Source: Carposina sasakii
Lineage: Eukaryota > Arthropoda > Insecta > Lepidoptera > Carposinidae
NCBI GenBank assembly: GCA_014607495.2
Contig: CP053160.1
Coordinates: forward strand, 9,548,001 to 9,612,000
Direction: 5' to 3'
DNA length: 64,000 nucleotides
Of the stretch, positions 44,870 to 55,025 are shown in pieces. Both the position numbers and the translations under genes were made by a program. The stretch's first letter is position 1, and every line of letters begins with the position of its first letter. Below the pieces are notes generated by a model that saw only the letters and a list, made by a program, of their open reading frames with translations, had not been told where the DNA came from and ran no database searches.

Positions 44870-44945
44870 ACCCGAAATGGGGTAGCCAGAACTAATGGGT
44901 CATAAAGGAGATTAAAGTCACATACTCGTAGCATAGCGGAAATAG
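44870..44945 (-). repeat. family E fragment
   Basis: 'cgaaatggggtagccagaac', 'gggtcataaaggagattaaa', 'cgtagcatagcgg'. It abuts the family D element. Confidence 0.5.
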
Positions 44946-45472
44946 ATTTTTAAAAAAAAATCAATTATATTGATAAGAAGATAAGTTGATAAGAAGAAGA
45001 ATAATAGTTATCACGTTCCTATGTTTTGTAATATCTGAGAAAAATCTAAATAATGAACAATAAATTTACCAATATTGTCGTCCAATTCGCATGAGGCATT
45101 ATTCAAAACTTCAGTTCAAATTTCTACAGAGGGTGTAAGAACCGCTAGTGAGAAAACTGATTCAAAACAAGTTTATTTTCGGAATATAATCAAAGATGGA
45201 ACATTAATTGGTTCGTTCAAACTGTCGACAAAAGCTTTTGTGCATTTCCTTCCATATCATCAATTGTTGACTCAAAATTCATTTACACTCAACCATCGGA
45301 ATATAACCCCTGTGGCAATAAAAATAGAGTACTACCATCTCTTACTCGAGTCCTTATCCTTCAAGGGAAAAGTAACCACTAATAATACGATTTTTGTTTT
45401 CATATACCAGAGTATTACGCGAAACGAAAATGTGTCAAAATTTAATTACTTTTCTCAAAACATATTTTTATA
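44946..45472. other. no feature supported
   Basis: A 148-codon open frame (45075-45521) runs into the family D terminus and lacks coding signature; no gene is called. Confidence 0.35.
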
Positions 45473-45736
45473 TACAGGGTGTAACAAAAAGGGTATGTTA
45501 AGCGAAAAGCTACGTAAATAGCCCACTATAGAGAACCTATCCACAAAATTTGAGACTCGAAATCACATGTTTATTTTTCCCGATAGTATGGAGAATTTTT
45601 AAATATCTCAGGAATTTTCATACAATCTTGAAAAATAAACATGTAATTTCGAGTCTCAAATTTTGTGGATAGGTTGTCTACAGTGAGCTATTTACGTAGC
45701 TTTTCGCTTAACATACCCTTTTTGTTACACCCTGTA
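45473..45736. mobile_element. family D palindromic element
   Basis: ta-CAGGGTGTAACAAAAAGG ... CCTTTTTGTTACACCCTG-ta. One of two intact copies within 1.2 kb (other at 44600). Confidence 0.85.
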
Positions 45737-46274
45737 TACGTTTTTTTTTTATTTGTAGCGGTCAAAAAACATGATTCAATTAATATCTTCTGTTTATTTT
45801 TTTAATAACACCCGCGCTCAATCAAGCTGCTTCCAAAAAGCGCCCAAAATTTATGACCTACGCTTTTTGTATACAACTATGTTTTTGCTCAGTTTCTTCC
45901 TATCTTAACATAGACAGTGGCGCCCCAAAATCCTGTTATAACTCATGGAAATCAACCCGGTATTTGTGAGCTTGTGGAAAATTTTACAGGGATAATAGAA
46001 TAATCCTTTACGGTCGAACGGAGGCCTTTATTTCATTTATAAAGGGGAATGCCCGAAAATAATATCAAAGGCGACCCCGAATATTGTATGCAAGAAGGAT
46101 TTATAAGTCCATCTAGAGGTTTTATTCGTTAGATATTTGGTGGCTAAAGGTGTTTGCCAGATTTTGGGACCGTTTTATGGGGTTGTACTGGGGCCATTCA
46201 TTCGTGTAGCAATTTTAGAGATCTACGAATTTTTTACTGTATTTACAGTTGCGCTAATGCCATGACGACGTCAT
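45737..46274. other. unique sequence, no gene seen
   Basis: Free of the window's repeats and less AT-rich than average (for example 'gtggcgccccaaaatcctgt', 'ggtcgaacggaggccttta'). No splice-bounded open frame. Could hold non-coding conserved sequence. Confidence 0.35.
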
Positions 46275-46445
46275 CAGCTGAATAAATAAATAAATTTATA
46301 TAAGCACAATACTTTTATAGTCCCACACTAAGGTCCTTAAGGTCTTGTGTTGTGGGTACTAATAAGCAACGGTATATAAATACATCGACAGATATAGAAA
46401 CATCCATGAGTCGGAAACAACATCTCTATTCGTCATTCAATATTT
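46275..46445 (-). mobile_element. SINE family G, 5'-truncated
   Basis: (AATA)n tail, 'tagtcccacactaaggtcct', 'taaggtcttgtgttgtgggt', 'aagcaacggtatataaatac', 'aaacatccatgagtcggaaa'. Confidence 0.7.
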
Positions 46446-48382
46446 GCATCTACCAAACGCAGCACCTACCAAACGCAGCTAATATGTGTTGACTTATATT
46501 AAATTTTAAACTGTAAGGGTTGTGCCAGATCGAAACAATCAACGAATGGACATTTTTATAATTAAAGTAGTCATACTAACATTATCGAATATGAACTAAG
46601 TCAATTGACCCATTTACCTAATTAGGTACAGTAAAGTATTGAAAAATAAGTAAGTACATTAAATAATGATATCAGTGACGTTACGGGTATATAATAAAAT
46701 AAAATAAACGCAAAATAAATATAGTTATTTAAGTTATCTTACTAAATGAAATATAATACAATCAATAATTTAAATAATTCAAAATTCGTTAGAAGTGGCA
46801 CTATATGGTCCTGGTGCTCTGCCTTTTCCGTAAGGGATAAAGGCGTGATTATATGTACGTAATAATTTAATTACAATCATTAAATTAATGACCCATCCTG
46901 AAACAAATTAATAACATGCGGCTATTTATAACAGCATGTTCATCAAGTGTTTGATAAATATAACATACAATTAATTTAAACAGTGACAACCCTGTTTCGA
47001 ACCGAATTTATTTACAATTTTCCTTATGAAATACTAGGATCGTTGCGAGAATTTATTAGGGGACTTGCGAAAAGTAATTCCAAGTTTTCAGTGGTTACAG
47101 CTCCGTTGAATTGTAAGTAGGTTTTGATACTGTTTCATTATTTTTTATCTCAAAACTTTTCCATGGCGATTCCTTATCTTAAACGTTAGGAATTAAGGGT
47201 CGAGTTTGGAGTTTTAATATTAATATCATTCGGAAAGCTGAGTGGGTCATCTTTGCTGGCATGGCGGAGTTTTGAGTAACATTTTTTGAAGTGTACCGTT
47301 TTTGTAACCGTGACTATTGTTAACACAAGGCTATATTACCATAAGGGGTTTGCAGTCCATAGTCACCGGTGGGTGACCGCACTGTGATTTTCTGACTATG
47401 TTGTAAACACGGGAGACGCTGTTATAAACTTTCTGCCCGTTATATCCGTTTGTGCTAACGCTAAGCCGTCAACCAATCACGTTGTGCTATTTAATACATC
47501 ACGTCATCGGCTCATAATCTGATTCGTTGGCTGCTTAACATTAATACGAGCGAGTTCTAATTTCAAACTCACAATGAGCATACCTTACTTTCCGCTATAA
47601 AGTAATACTATGGCCAATAGAGTAACCTTCTCGAGCACGGTTTTTGAGATTTAAATATATGAGCTTTGTCCGATATTTATTTAGTATGCGCCGAGCTCTT
47701 TATGACCATAGACGTGCTTAATTGCTTATGTTTGAGTTTCAAAGAAGTCTGTGTGTAATACAATATGTAAAAAATATTTTAAAATGTGTAGGTAATAAAG
47801 CTTAGGAATTATATTTCACCGGCAACTTATATTTATTTATTATTTAAATCATAATCCGAGTCCGACATCAACCACCTGTCAATATTAGGGCCATCTTTCA
47901 GTTTTCATAATTTATGACAATGACGCGGCTATCACTTCCATGTGACAAGTGCTGTGCACTTCAACGCGGTTGCTTATAAAGCATTACTATCTCTTTTGCG
48001 CTCATGCTAACTGTATCTTTCTTGGTCACTCATTACTACATTTGAATAGTTATCTAAAAAAATATTGTAGCTATCGAAACACATCGCGCGGTTTATCAAT
48101 TTTTAACGCAATTTACTATGAACGTAACCTATCTACTGTTGTAATAAATAATATACTATGGCACAGTTACATGTACAATAAAAGATAATCCAAACTTGAA
48201 TCTTTATATCCCAATTTCAATCACAGCGAAATCACATAAGGGAGGGTCTCTTTTTTATTTGCCAGAAATGATTCATATTCAAATCGTTGTACGCCGTAAA
48301 ACACTTATCAGGAACTGGTAGGCTTATAAAATCTTATTGTAGACCGTAAAACTGTACTATAGGAATCAGATCAAAAGTCTCT
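46446..48382. other. no gene seen; repeat fragments
   Basis: 46795-46860 is a family I fragment ('gttagaagtggcactatatg', 'aaggcgtgattatatgta'). 47335-47425 is an internal piece of family A ('gtgggtgaccgcactgtgat' 'tttctgactatgttgtaaac'). The remainder is unassigned. Confidence 0.4.
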
Positions 48383-48854
48383 TTTTAACCGACTTCAAAA
48401 AGAGAGGTTATCAATTCGTCTGTATGTTTTTTTTTATTTTTATTTTTATTTTTTTTATTTTTTATGTGTGTTACCTCAGAACTCCGTCATTTATGAACCG
48501 ATTTCAATTTTTTTTTATATCATGGTATACTTCCAGGTTGGTCCCATATTCACCATATCAGGATCTGATGATGGGATCTTGGAGAAATCGAGGGTAATCC
48601 TCGAATATTGTAGGCACATGTAGTCTGTTTTTATACTTTTACTGAGCGTTTTGATCACCTACATATAAAACATAACATCTGATGATGGAATCTCTAAGGA
48701 ATCTAGGGATATCCTCAAATATAAAAGGCACGAGTAGTCCGTTTTTAGATTTTTATAGAGAATTTTGGTCAGCTACACATAATATAAAGGAAACGGTCTG
48801 ATGATGGAGCCGCCGAAAAACAGATAGTGGAACTTTTTAGTAACAAAATCCCCT

Positions 48855-48900
48855 TATGGCAGGGGGGGGCCTACGTCCAGTAATGGACTGCAATAGGCTC
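48855..48900 (+). repeat. family A tail fragment
   Basis: 'ggggggcctacgtccagtaa' 'tggactgcaataggctcatg'. Confidence 0.65.
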
Positions 48901-48904
48901 ATGA

Positions 48905-49062
48905 AATTATATGTTGCGTTAAGCCGTGTCCGAAGTAAGATGGTTATAGAGGAAGAGGTAGACATGAGAATAACGAGATGACGGATAATAGGGATGAATG
49001 AAAAAAGAGTACCTACATATTGCACCGACCCCAAATGATTGGGAACAGGGCAGGAAGAAGGA
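48905..49062 (+). pseudogene. RTE-type LINE C-terminus and 3' end
   Basis: 'gagatgacggataataggga' followed by 'attgcaccgaccccaaatga' 'ttgggaacagggcaggaaga' matches the C-terminal end and 3' UTR of the LINE at 59285 (there the inverse of 'gccctgttctcatttattta', 'gtcggcgcaatatgtac'). Only ~150 bp are left. Confidence 0.6.
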
Positions 49063-49079
49063 GTGTAATTATATGTTGC

Positions 49080-49765
49080 CTAAATAAGTGTGTACATGGC
49101 TGTTGTGCTGCCAAATCTCTTATATTCCTCCGAGTCGTGGTGCATGTACCGTCGCCACATACGCACTCTGAATCGATTCCACCTCAAGTGCCTCCGATCC
49201 ATCATGAGAATCAGATGGTCCAACCGAGTGCGTAATACCGAAGTATTGCGAAGAGCCAATGTAAGTGCCATTGAGGCCTACTTAATGCGTCAGCAGTTTC
49301 GGTGGTGCGGTCATGTGTCTCGTATGGCGGAGGAGAGATTGGCTAAGCGCATCTTCTTTTCTGAACTACGCGACGGGCAACAGATACTCAGATACAAAGA
49401 TGTTCAGAAAAGACATATGAAGAGATGCAATATAGATCCATCTAAATGGGAAGTTTTGTCAGCACAACGACCAGAGTGGCGCAGGACGGTGATAAAGCAA
49501 GTACACGAGTTCGAGGAGCAGCGTCAGGCTGACCTTGACGCTAAACGTGATGAACTAAAGACTCGTCCTCCTGCTGCCATTATCTATAATACAATAATGG
49601 CGCACTAACCTGTCCTCTGTGTGCGCGGGCGTTCAGGGCGAAGATTGGCTATGTAAATGTAAGCCATCTCCGAGAGCATGAACGCCAACTTAGTAATATC
49701 TAGGATTAGAAGTGGTCGCCATGACCGAAATTGATCGGAGGTCATCATTATCATCATAATCATCA
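49080..49765 (+). pseudogene. LINE ORF2 C-terminus with C2H2 finger and 3' tail
   Basis: The open frame 49090-49608 encodes the region downstream of the reverse transcriptase: LLYSSESW (11-18), [15 protein letters not shown] (29-43), [10 protein letters not shown] (49-58), RWCGHVSRM (71-79). It stops at TAA 49606-49608. In frame +2 the text from 49602 continues TCPLCARAF...SHLREHER (CxxC and HxxxH spaced as in a C2H2 finger) and ends at TAG 49701-49703, so a frameshift near 49600 cut off the finger. A short 3' UTR ends in 'gtggtcgccatgaccgaaat', 'tgatcggaggtc' and ATC repeats (to 49765). The RT and endonuclease domains are missing (5' truncation at ~49080). The 3' tail is shared with SINE family B. 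The clade cannot be fixed by eye. Confidence 0.75.
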
Positions 49766-49769
49766 TATT

Positions 49770-50074
49770 GTCAGACGTAAAGTTTCGAAGCCTAGTCCTT
49801 TTTCTCTTTTGTCATGTGGCCTATTTTATATAAAAATTATATAAATCTGATAATATTATGCCTCCTAAACTTCGTACACGGCTTAACGCAATATATACTC
49901 GTATTTGCCCTTTAGTTAAATTTTACTTTAGTAAGCTCGAGTTTTGGGAGGAAGTCGGTTTTTCGTTTTAAAAAAATTATGTAGTTTGTAGTTGTATTGG
50001 CGGTTTGCACGGAGAAGAGTTTAGAATAGCATCAAAAGATTATATTGTCTTTGATTGAGGGTTAATATTCAAAT
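49770..50074. other. right part of family J, then AT-rich DNA
   Basis: No further feature than the family J terminus at 49951-49963. Confidence 0.4.
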
Positions 50075-50345
50075 AAAAACAAACGCTTCATATCACATTT
50101 ACCTAGTGCCACATTCTCTAAAGTCTTATGTCGTGGGTAGCTACGATACATAGATAAGTAAAAAACTTAGATTAATGATTGGTCTTCGCTCCGCTGAGCG
50201 AATCATTATTCTAAGGTAAGAAACATCCATGACTCGTTAGCAAACATCGATATTCAGCAACAGAGTATTCGAACCCAGGACCTATGGCATCGCAAGCAGG
50301 GTCACTACCAACTATACCAATCGGCTATCTTTTTATATCGAATTC
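50075..50345 (-). mobile_element. SINE family G with tRNA-like head
   Basis: On the minus strand: box A-like TGGTATAGTTGG (50308-50319), box B-like TGGGTTCGAATAC (50265-50277), then 'gagtcatggatgtttc', 'cccacgacataagac' and the tail. It is the only G copy that keeps its head. A 50-nt foldback (50166-50215) lies inside. Confidence 0.8.
50166..50215. repeat. 50-nt foldback inside SINE family G
   Basis: CTTAGATTAATGATT...TTCGCTC pairs with GAGCGAATCATTATTCTAAG around CGCT. The corresponding segment is absent from the G copies at 43108 and 46275. Confidence 0.65.
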
Positions 50346-50929
50346 TGTGATTCTACACTATTTTTCATTCGACTGTTATTAGTAAAGGTGTTTTAAGTAA
50401 TATTTATTTTTTTAAATATAGGTAATGAGAAAGGCTTATGTTCAGCAGTGGACTGGATAACTGACATATAATTATGAAACTAAAAAAGTTTTATATTAAC
50501 ATCCAGCGCATTTTTATTCAAGATACCCTGATTTTATACCTTATACAATCTAGTTAGTAGATTTAAATTAAATTCCCAAGATACCTGGTATCTTAATTAA
50601 CCAATCATCTGTCGACTTCGAATAGTGTGTTGAAGTTTCGTGGTAGAGTCACCAAATCTTATTGTGTATCGTTAAATGTGAAAATTTACGACTACTAGAG
50701 GGTCGACAGTAAAAAATCACATGCTGGATAACTTGGATGGCTCAGGTTTTGTAGCATGGGCATAAAAAAAGAACATTAATATCAGCGTAGAAAGAAATAA
50801 ACTGAATAAGGCGGGACTAGTGAGAAAGTCAGTACATAAAAAAATATATGTATGTATAGGTATACATGTATTAATTTAGTCATATTATGCACGTGTGATT
50901 TCATCATACTTTGCTAATAGCTTAATTTT
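50346..50929. other. no gene seen
   Basis: 50430-50460 has a family A tail remnant ('aaaggcttatgttcagcagt' 'ggactgg'). Confidence 0.35.
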
Positions 50930-51025
50930 AACTGGTTGGCTGGATGAAATCTCTTTTAGAGATCAGCTCGCTTTTTTACATTATCTTTTGCGTTTTTGTG
51001 CATACAACAAAAATAAGAACACATA
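50930..51025 (+). repeat. family M 3' end
   Basis: 'actggttggctggatgaaat' 'ctcttttagagatcagctcg'. Confidence 0.55.
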
Positions 51026-51597
51026 TTTATATGGCTGTGTTCTCGAAATCGGGTAACCAAAAACTGAAAAATCCACACAGAAAATCAGTAACTTGAAAGT
51101 ACTTATCTATATTCTACGTGTTACAATTAATTATTTGTTAATAGAAACCAAATATAAATACAATGTAAGTTGCGCAACTCACGCATTTCACAAAATTATG
51201 CTCTTCAGCATAAAACCAACGTAATGTCACAATTTTCACCATTTCCTCCAAAATAATTCTGGGTCAAACGTCGATAGTGACCTTTGATAAGGTGGAGTCT
51301 GCAAAAAAAGTGAAACAGGATGTTTGTCCGGTCACATCCGCTGTAACCTAATTTTTTGCGTCAATAGTACTCTACTTATTTATGTTGGCATTACTACGTT
51401 TATTTATCACATATGTACGAGGAAATCGAGTGTAATACTTATGTTTTGTATCCTGAAACAAACTAGTCCAAATGTGCCTCTGTAATAGGACTTCTAAAAG
51501 GGCTACATACATCTTTTTAGTATTTGTACTTACAACACGATAGTCAGCAATATTGCGAGCAATACCAGCCAGACTATACGATATTCGAGCCTTGTGG
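51026..51597. other. no feature recognised
   Basis: AT-rich; starts with a short family E trace (tgttctcgaaatcgggtaac). Confidence 0.3.
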
Positions 51598-51642
51598 AGT
51601 ACTCTGAGGGAGGCCTACGCCCAGCAGTGGACTGCAATAGGC
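51598..51642 (+). repeat. family A tail fragment
   Basis: 'ggaggcctacgcccagcagt' 'ggactgcaataggctgac'. Confidence 0.65.
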
Positions 51643-51718
51643 TGACGAAGAACAAATCCTACTAATAATACAATATTAAACGTCCAGGCCGTAATTGCCA
51701 AATATTATATAGCTACAT

Positions 51719-52063
51719 ATGATGATGATGATCTCCGACCGTATTCGGCCAAGGCGACCAATCTCTACGGAGATTAGCCAGGTACGCAGGAGATATTATA
51801 GTGCACAAGTGTGTGCGCAAACACAGATGAACTCTCTATTCCCTCACTCTCATAGTCCGATGGGACGGAAAGCCGACACGACCGGAGAGAGATCAGGCGC
51901 AGGACCAACGGCTTTACGTACTTTCCGAGGCACGAGCTAAGTGACAATTTTGTAACATTAAAATCTGTACATGAAATAAATTCATTGGTACAGGCCCGTG
52001 ACAGGGATCGAACTTACGTCTCCCGCTTGGAAGGTGCACGTCTTAACCACTGGGCTATCACCG
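51719..52063 (-). mobile_element. SINE family B, full length
   Basis: Tail GATGATGATGATCTCCGACC at the left, body, and tRNA-like head at the right (box B 51999-52012 in 'gggatcgaacttac', box A 52041-52055 in 'aaccactgggctatc'). Nearly co-linear with 2303-2658. The two are the best pair for deriving a consensus. Confidence 0.85.
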
Positions 52064-52639
52064 CCCTACCTACCTACATATAGCCTAATAATGAATAATG
52101 AATTTGTAAACTATTTGGAAGGTCAATTGGCGTTCATCCACCACATGTCATACACTAAAATAGTTTTCTAACATAAGGAATAAATCATATTTGCACGATT
52201 TTCTTATGTTGTTGATTTACTTTTTCATTTTATTAAAACATTCCGAGATTCATAAACCCTCAGACCCACTTATAATATTGTGAAACAGCTTAATCACGCT
52301 CCTCATACCTCGCTCATAAAGTTTTACCACTACCTTCATAAAATGTGTCAACAAAAAACATTGTTATTTACTACCCTCTGCTACTCGGCGAGCTTTTACA
52401 CAACATTTACCCGAAGAAACTGCCCGTATAATAACTGTATTCGGAATAAGATTTACCGTTTTGTTTTAAGTAAAAATACACGGTGGTTTTTCCGCCATAA
52501 TTGTATTATTTGATTAATTTATCATAGGTAATGCAAAAAAAAAATTGCCTATGTTTCCAACAGTTGGTCAATGGCGTTACAGCATTAAACTATCATAGGA
52601 ATTTAGGTTTTTCTTAAAACACTACTCTCAAGTACGTCC
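52064..52639. other. no feature recognised
   Basis: AT-rich. Confidence 0.3.
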
Positions 52640-53075
52640 TGTGCTGATGCAGGGCTTTACTAGAATATATCAGCTTTATCTCTCCGTGCATCTTATAAGA
52701 GTCAACTAAAAAACTCACTCAACATAATATATAAAATATACAAAAAGACCAAAAACTCGAACTTTGAACAAACTAAAAAATAAGGTATACTAAAATCAGT
52801 TTCTATTTCCGGCTTAAGAAATTTTTTTAAGACATAAAACTGGGAACACTTTTTCCGTCAAGTCCTCTATTTATCTTGGGCCTAATCTCAAAGGGCTACA
52901 TCTGCGTTATAATATCAAAATTTTCACCCGCAGTCCTTATGGTGTAGTGAAGTTCGTTTAGTTATCGATACTTTTTAAATATCTTACTCTGCTTAACGTG
53001 GCTGTAGTATCTTGTTCGCGATCTCGCAGTTCTGGCTTCCCCATTTTGAGATCATAGCCGTATGTATGTACTTTT
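52640..53075 (+). repeat. two family E fragments
   Basis: 52640-52720: 'ctgatgcagggctttactag', 'aatatatcagctttatctct', 'aagagtcaactaaaaaactc'. 52985-53070: 'tctgcttaacgtggctgtag', 'gcgatctcgcagttctggct', 'catagccgtatgtatgta'. They may be the two ends of one interrupted copy. Confidence 0.55.
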
Positions 53076-53144
53076 GAAATATTTTGTCGAGTAAGTTTTG
53101 CCAGATAGTATAGAAAATTAATAAACAACTTAGGGATCTGCTTA

Positions 53145-53261
53145 CAATTTTGAAAATAAACATGTGATTTTGAGTTCCATATTTTATAAATAGCTTCTAA
53201 TGCTTTAATGCTATTATTATAGCATTTCGCTTGACATACCCTTTTTGTTAGACCATGTGTG
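53145..53261. repeat. family D fragment
   Basis: 'ttttgaaaataaacatgtga', 'gcatttcgcttgacataccc', 'tttttgttaga'. The right arm only. Confidence 0.6.
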
Positions 53262-53308
53262 TAATAGAATTACATACATGGTCGGTCGATAATCGGCATC
53301 CAGCCAAT

Positions 53309-53342
53309 ATTATCGATATCCCAACAAAATAATATCGATAAT
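53309..53342. other. paired TATCGATA sites
   Basis: ATTATCGATAT (53309-53319) and its exact inverse ATATCGATAAT (53332-53342) are separated by 12 bp, with GGTCGG/CCGACC outside. TATCGATA is the core of the DRE element bound by DREF in Drosophila. Here it may equally be the centre of a small palindromic repeat. Confidence 0.35.
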
Positions 53343-53724
53343 TAGTATCTCCCGACCGCCATCTCTAGACTGACATAGTAACAATTTTTCATATGCTCCT
53401 AAACTGAGTTGGAAATCTAACCCAAAATCCGGGTCGATTTGTCTTATTCTTATATTTCCCAGAGGGAAAGCCTTTTTGCAAGTAAATTTTTTTTGTCTGA
53501 GTGAATCCTTTCGCAATACGCCATTCAATACGCGGCGTCCGCGGAATGAAATATGTGATAGATTTTTTAAATGAATTCAAAATGTGCTGTAATGAATTCA
53601 GACATAAGTTTTAAACAGGCGCAAGCAGTTTTGTTCGACGTTGTATTTAGTTTGAACAACTTTTAACTGAATAAATAACGAAATAATAAATTGTTCGGTT
53701 TGAGGTGTCTCTTGTTGGAGGATA

Positions 53725-53867
53725 ATTGTATGAACATTACTAATTTGTTAGAAATTTTTACATACTGTCTAAAAAAATTAACATGTGATTTCTAATCTCA
53801 CACTATGGATGGGTTCTCTATAAAAGGGCTACCCATTCATCACATTCTCCGTTTGTTACACCCTGTA
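53725..53867. repeat. family D fragment
   Basis: 'attgtatgaacattac', 'ttaacatgtgatttctaatc', 'tggatgggttctctataaaa' and the terminus TTACACCCTG-ta. Confidence 0.6.
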
Positions 53868-54310
53868 TAAGTCTTATCACAAAAATCTCTAACATGAGAT
53901 TGCGAACAGAAATAATATCAAAAGCTAGCAAATTAAGCAAAAAGAGGGCATACGTAAAATGTGGAGTGTGTGAATACAATATTGTTCTTTAAGAAAAAAA
54001 AACATGAAATGGGATGAAGCGCATGTCTTATGCTCTCAGTGGGTTCCGTTGATTAAATTTATTATTTATTTATTTATTTCTTTTCACACGCCATCTTTAC
54101 AGGTAAACTTAACCTAATGCGATAGTGCATCTACTTAATTATAAATAATCTACCTCTCTGATCTAACATAAACCTAATAATTTTCATAAAACTAAAAATC
54201 ACTATAAGAAATCACTTGCAGAGCGGTTATTGTGAATTCACTTATATTCAATATTATCTATATTTAGTCTGCATAAGTAACTGTGAACAACTAAAAGTAG
54301 CAGAAATTAT
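53868..54310. other. no gene seen
   Basis: A (TTAT)n tract lies at 54060-54078 and an M-like or LINE tail trace may follow. Confidence 0.3.
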
Positions 54311-54425
54311 ATGTTTAATTCATTCGTCAACTTATTGCAGTTCACTGCTGGATGCAAGCTTTCCCCAGGGCACGCCACCAGGCTCGTTCTCCTGTTTTTG
54401 TCATCCAGTCACCAGCCGCCCTCTA
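54311..54425 (-). pseudogene. LINE ORF2 C-terminal end (SINE A partner), degenerate
   Basis: Minus strand reads AAGDWMTKTGERAWWRALGK, then ACIQQ and a stop in place of the Trp codon of the copy at 58617-58757. 5'-truncated. Confidence 0.6.
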
Positions 54426-54984
54426 TTGGTTCTGTGACAGATGCAACTTGGGACAGTAAACTGACTTCACAAAGTTACATAGCGAATGTTCAAGAGCGAG
54501 CTTATCTCTCAAAGAGATATCTTCCAGTAAATCCTTTATGTAAAAACCATCATGAGGTTTGACATACCATATCGGTGTTACTACAAAATCGGATACTGTT
54601 AAAAAGTTATATTCGACAGCAAAATGTTTGGAATATTTGTTAAAATTCCAAATATTACCGATTGAGACAATTCAATTTTATACATTTAATCATTGGTGGA
54701 ACCCTAAAAGAGGGTGCATGGAGTGAAATATAAGGCGGAAACCAGTTTATCACCACTGTAGATGCTTATCCGTTCGGAAAATACGGCAGTTGTGTTTTAT
54801 GCCGTAGCCGCTCATTTCCGGCTTCGTGATGAGCTGAACGATTTATTCGCCTCAATATCGACTGTTGGACAACTCTAATGTAATGTAATGATTGAAAAGT
54901 TTTTTTTTTTTAGTTTAATAATAACCTCAACTCTGACCGGGTGACCACGTTGGTACATGGTCACTAGAATGTACGCCAGAACCA
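54426..54984. other. no gene seen; family M trace
   Basis: 54490-54535 ('gagcgagcttatctctcaaa' 'gagatatcttccag') is an inverse family M fragment. Confidence 0.4.
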
Positions 54985-55025
54985 TGTTCGCATTAGATAA
55001 TTATTATAGAGCACACTCCCTATTC
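54985..55025 (-). repeat. SINE family B fragment, left of the hAT insertion
   Basis: 'tattatagagcacactccct' 'attc' matches the B body ('tattatagtgcacaagtg' ... 'ctctattccctcac') with an internal deletion. Confidence 0.55.

Larger units (their letters stand above)
48383..49963 (+). mobile_element. family J element hosting several LINE/SINE insertions
   Basis: Bounded by TTTTAACCGACTTC (48383-48396) and its inverse GAAGTCGGTTTTT (49951-49963), which I recognise as ends of a common moth repeat. The left part contains a ~117-bp tandem repeat starting with CTGATGATGG at 48565, 48679 and 48798. The middle is filled with retroelement fragments at 48855-48900, 48905-49062 and 49080-49765. Whether both ends belong to one original copy is inferred. 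Confidence 0.5.

Noticed and set aside
45075..45521. 148-codon open frame
   Set aside because: It ends inside a family D transposon terminus and lacks coding composition.
47092..47112. 21-nt micro-exon (tttcag ... gtaagt)
   Set aside because: Both splice motifs exist, but such short matches are expected by chance in intronic DNA; no other support.
50262..50345. tRNA gene
   Set aside because: Same reason: head of SINE family G.
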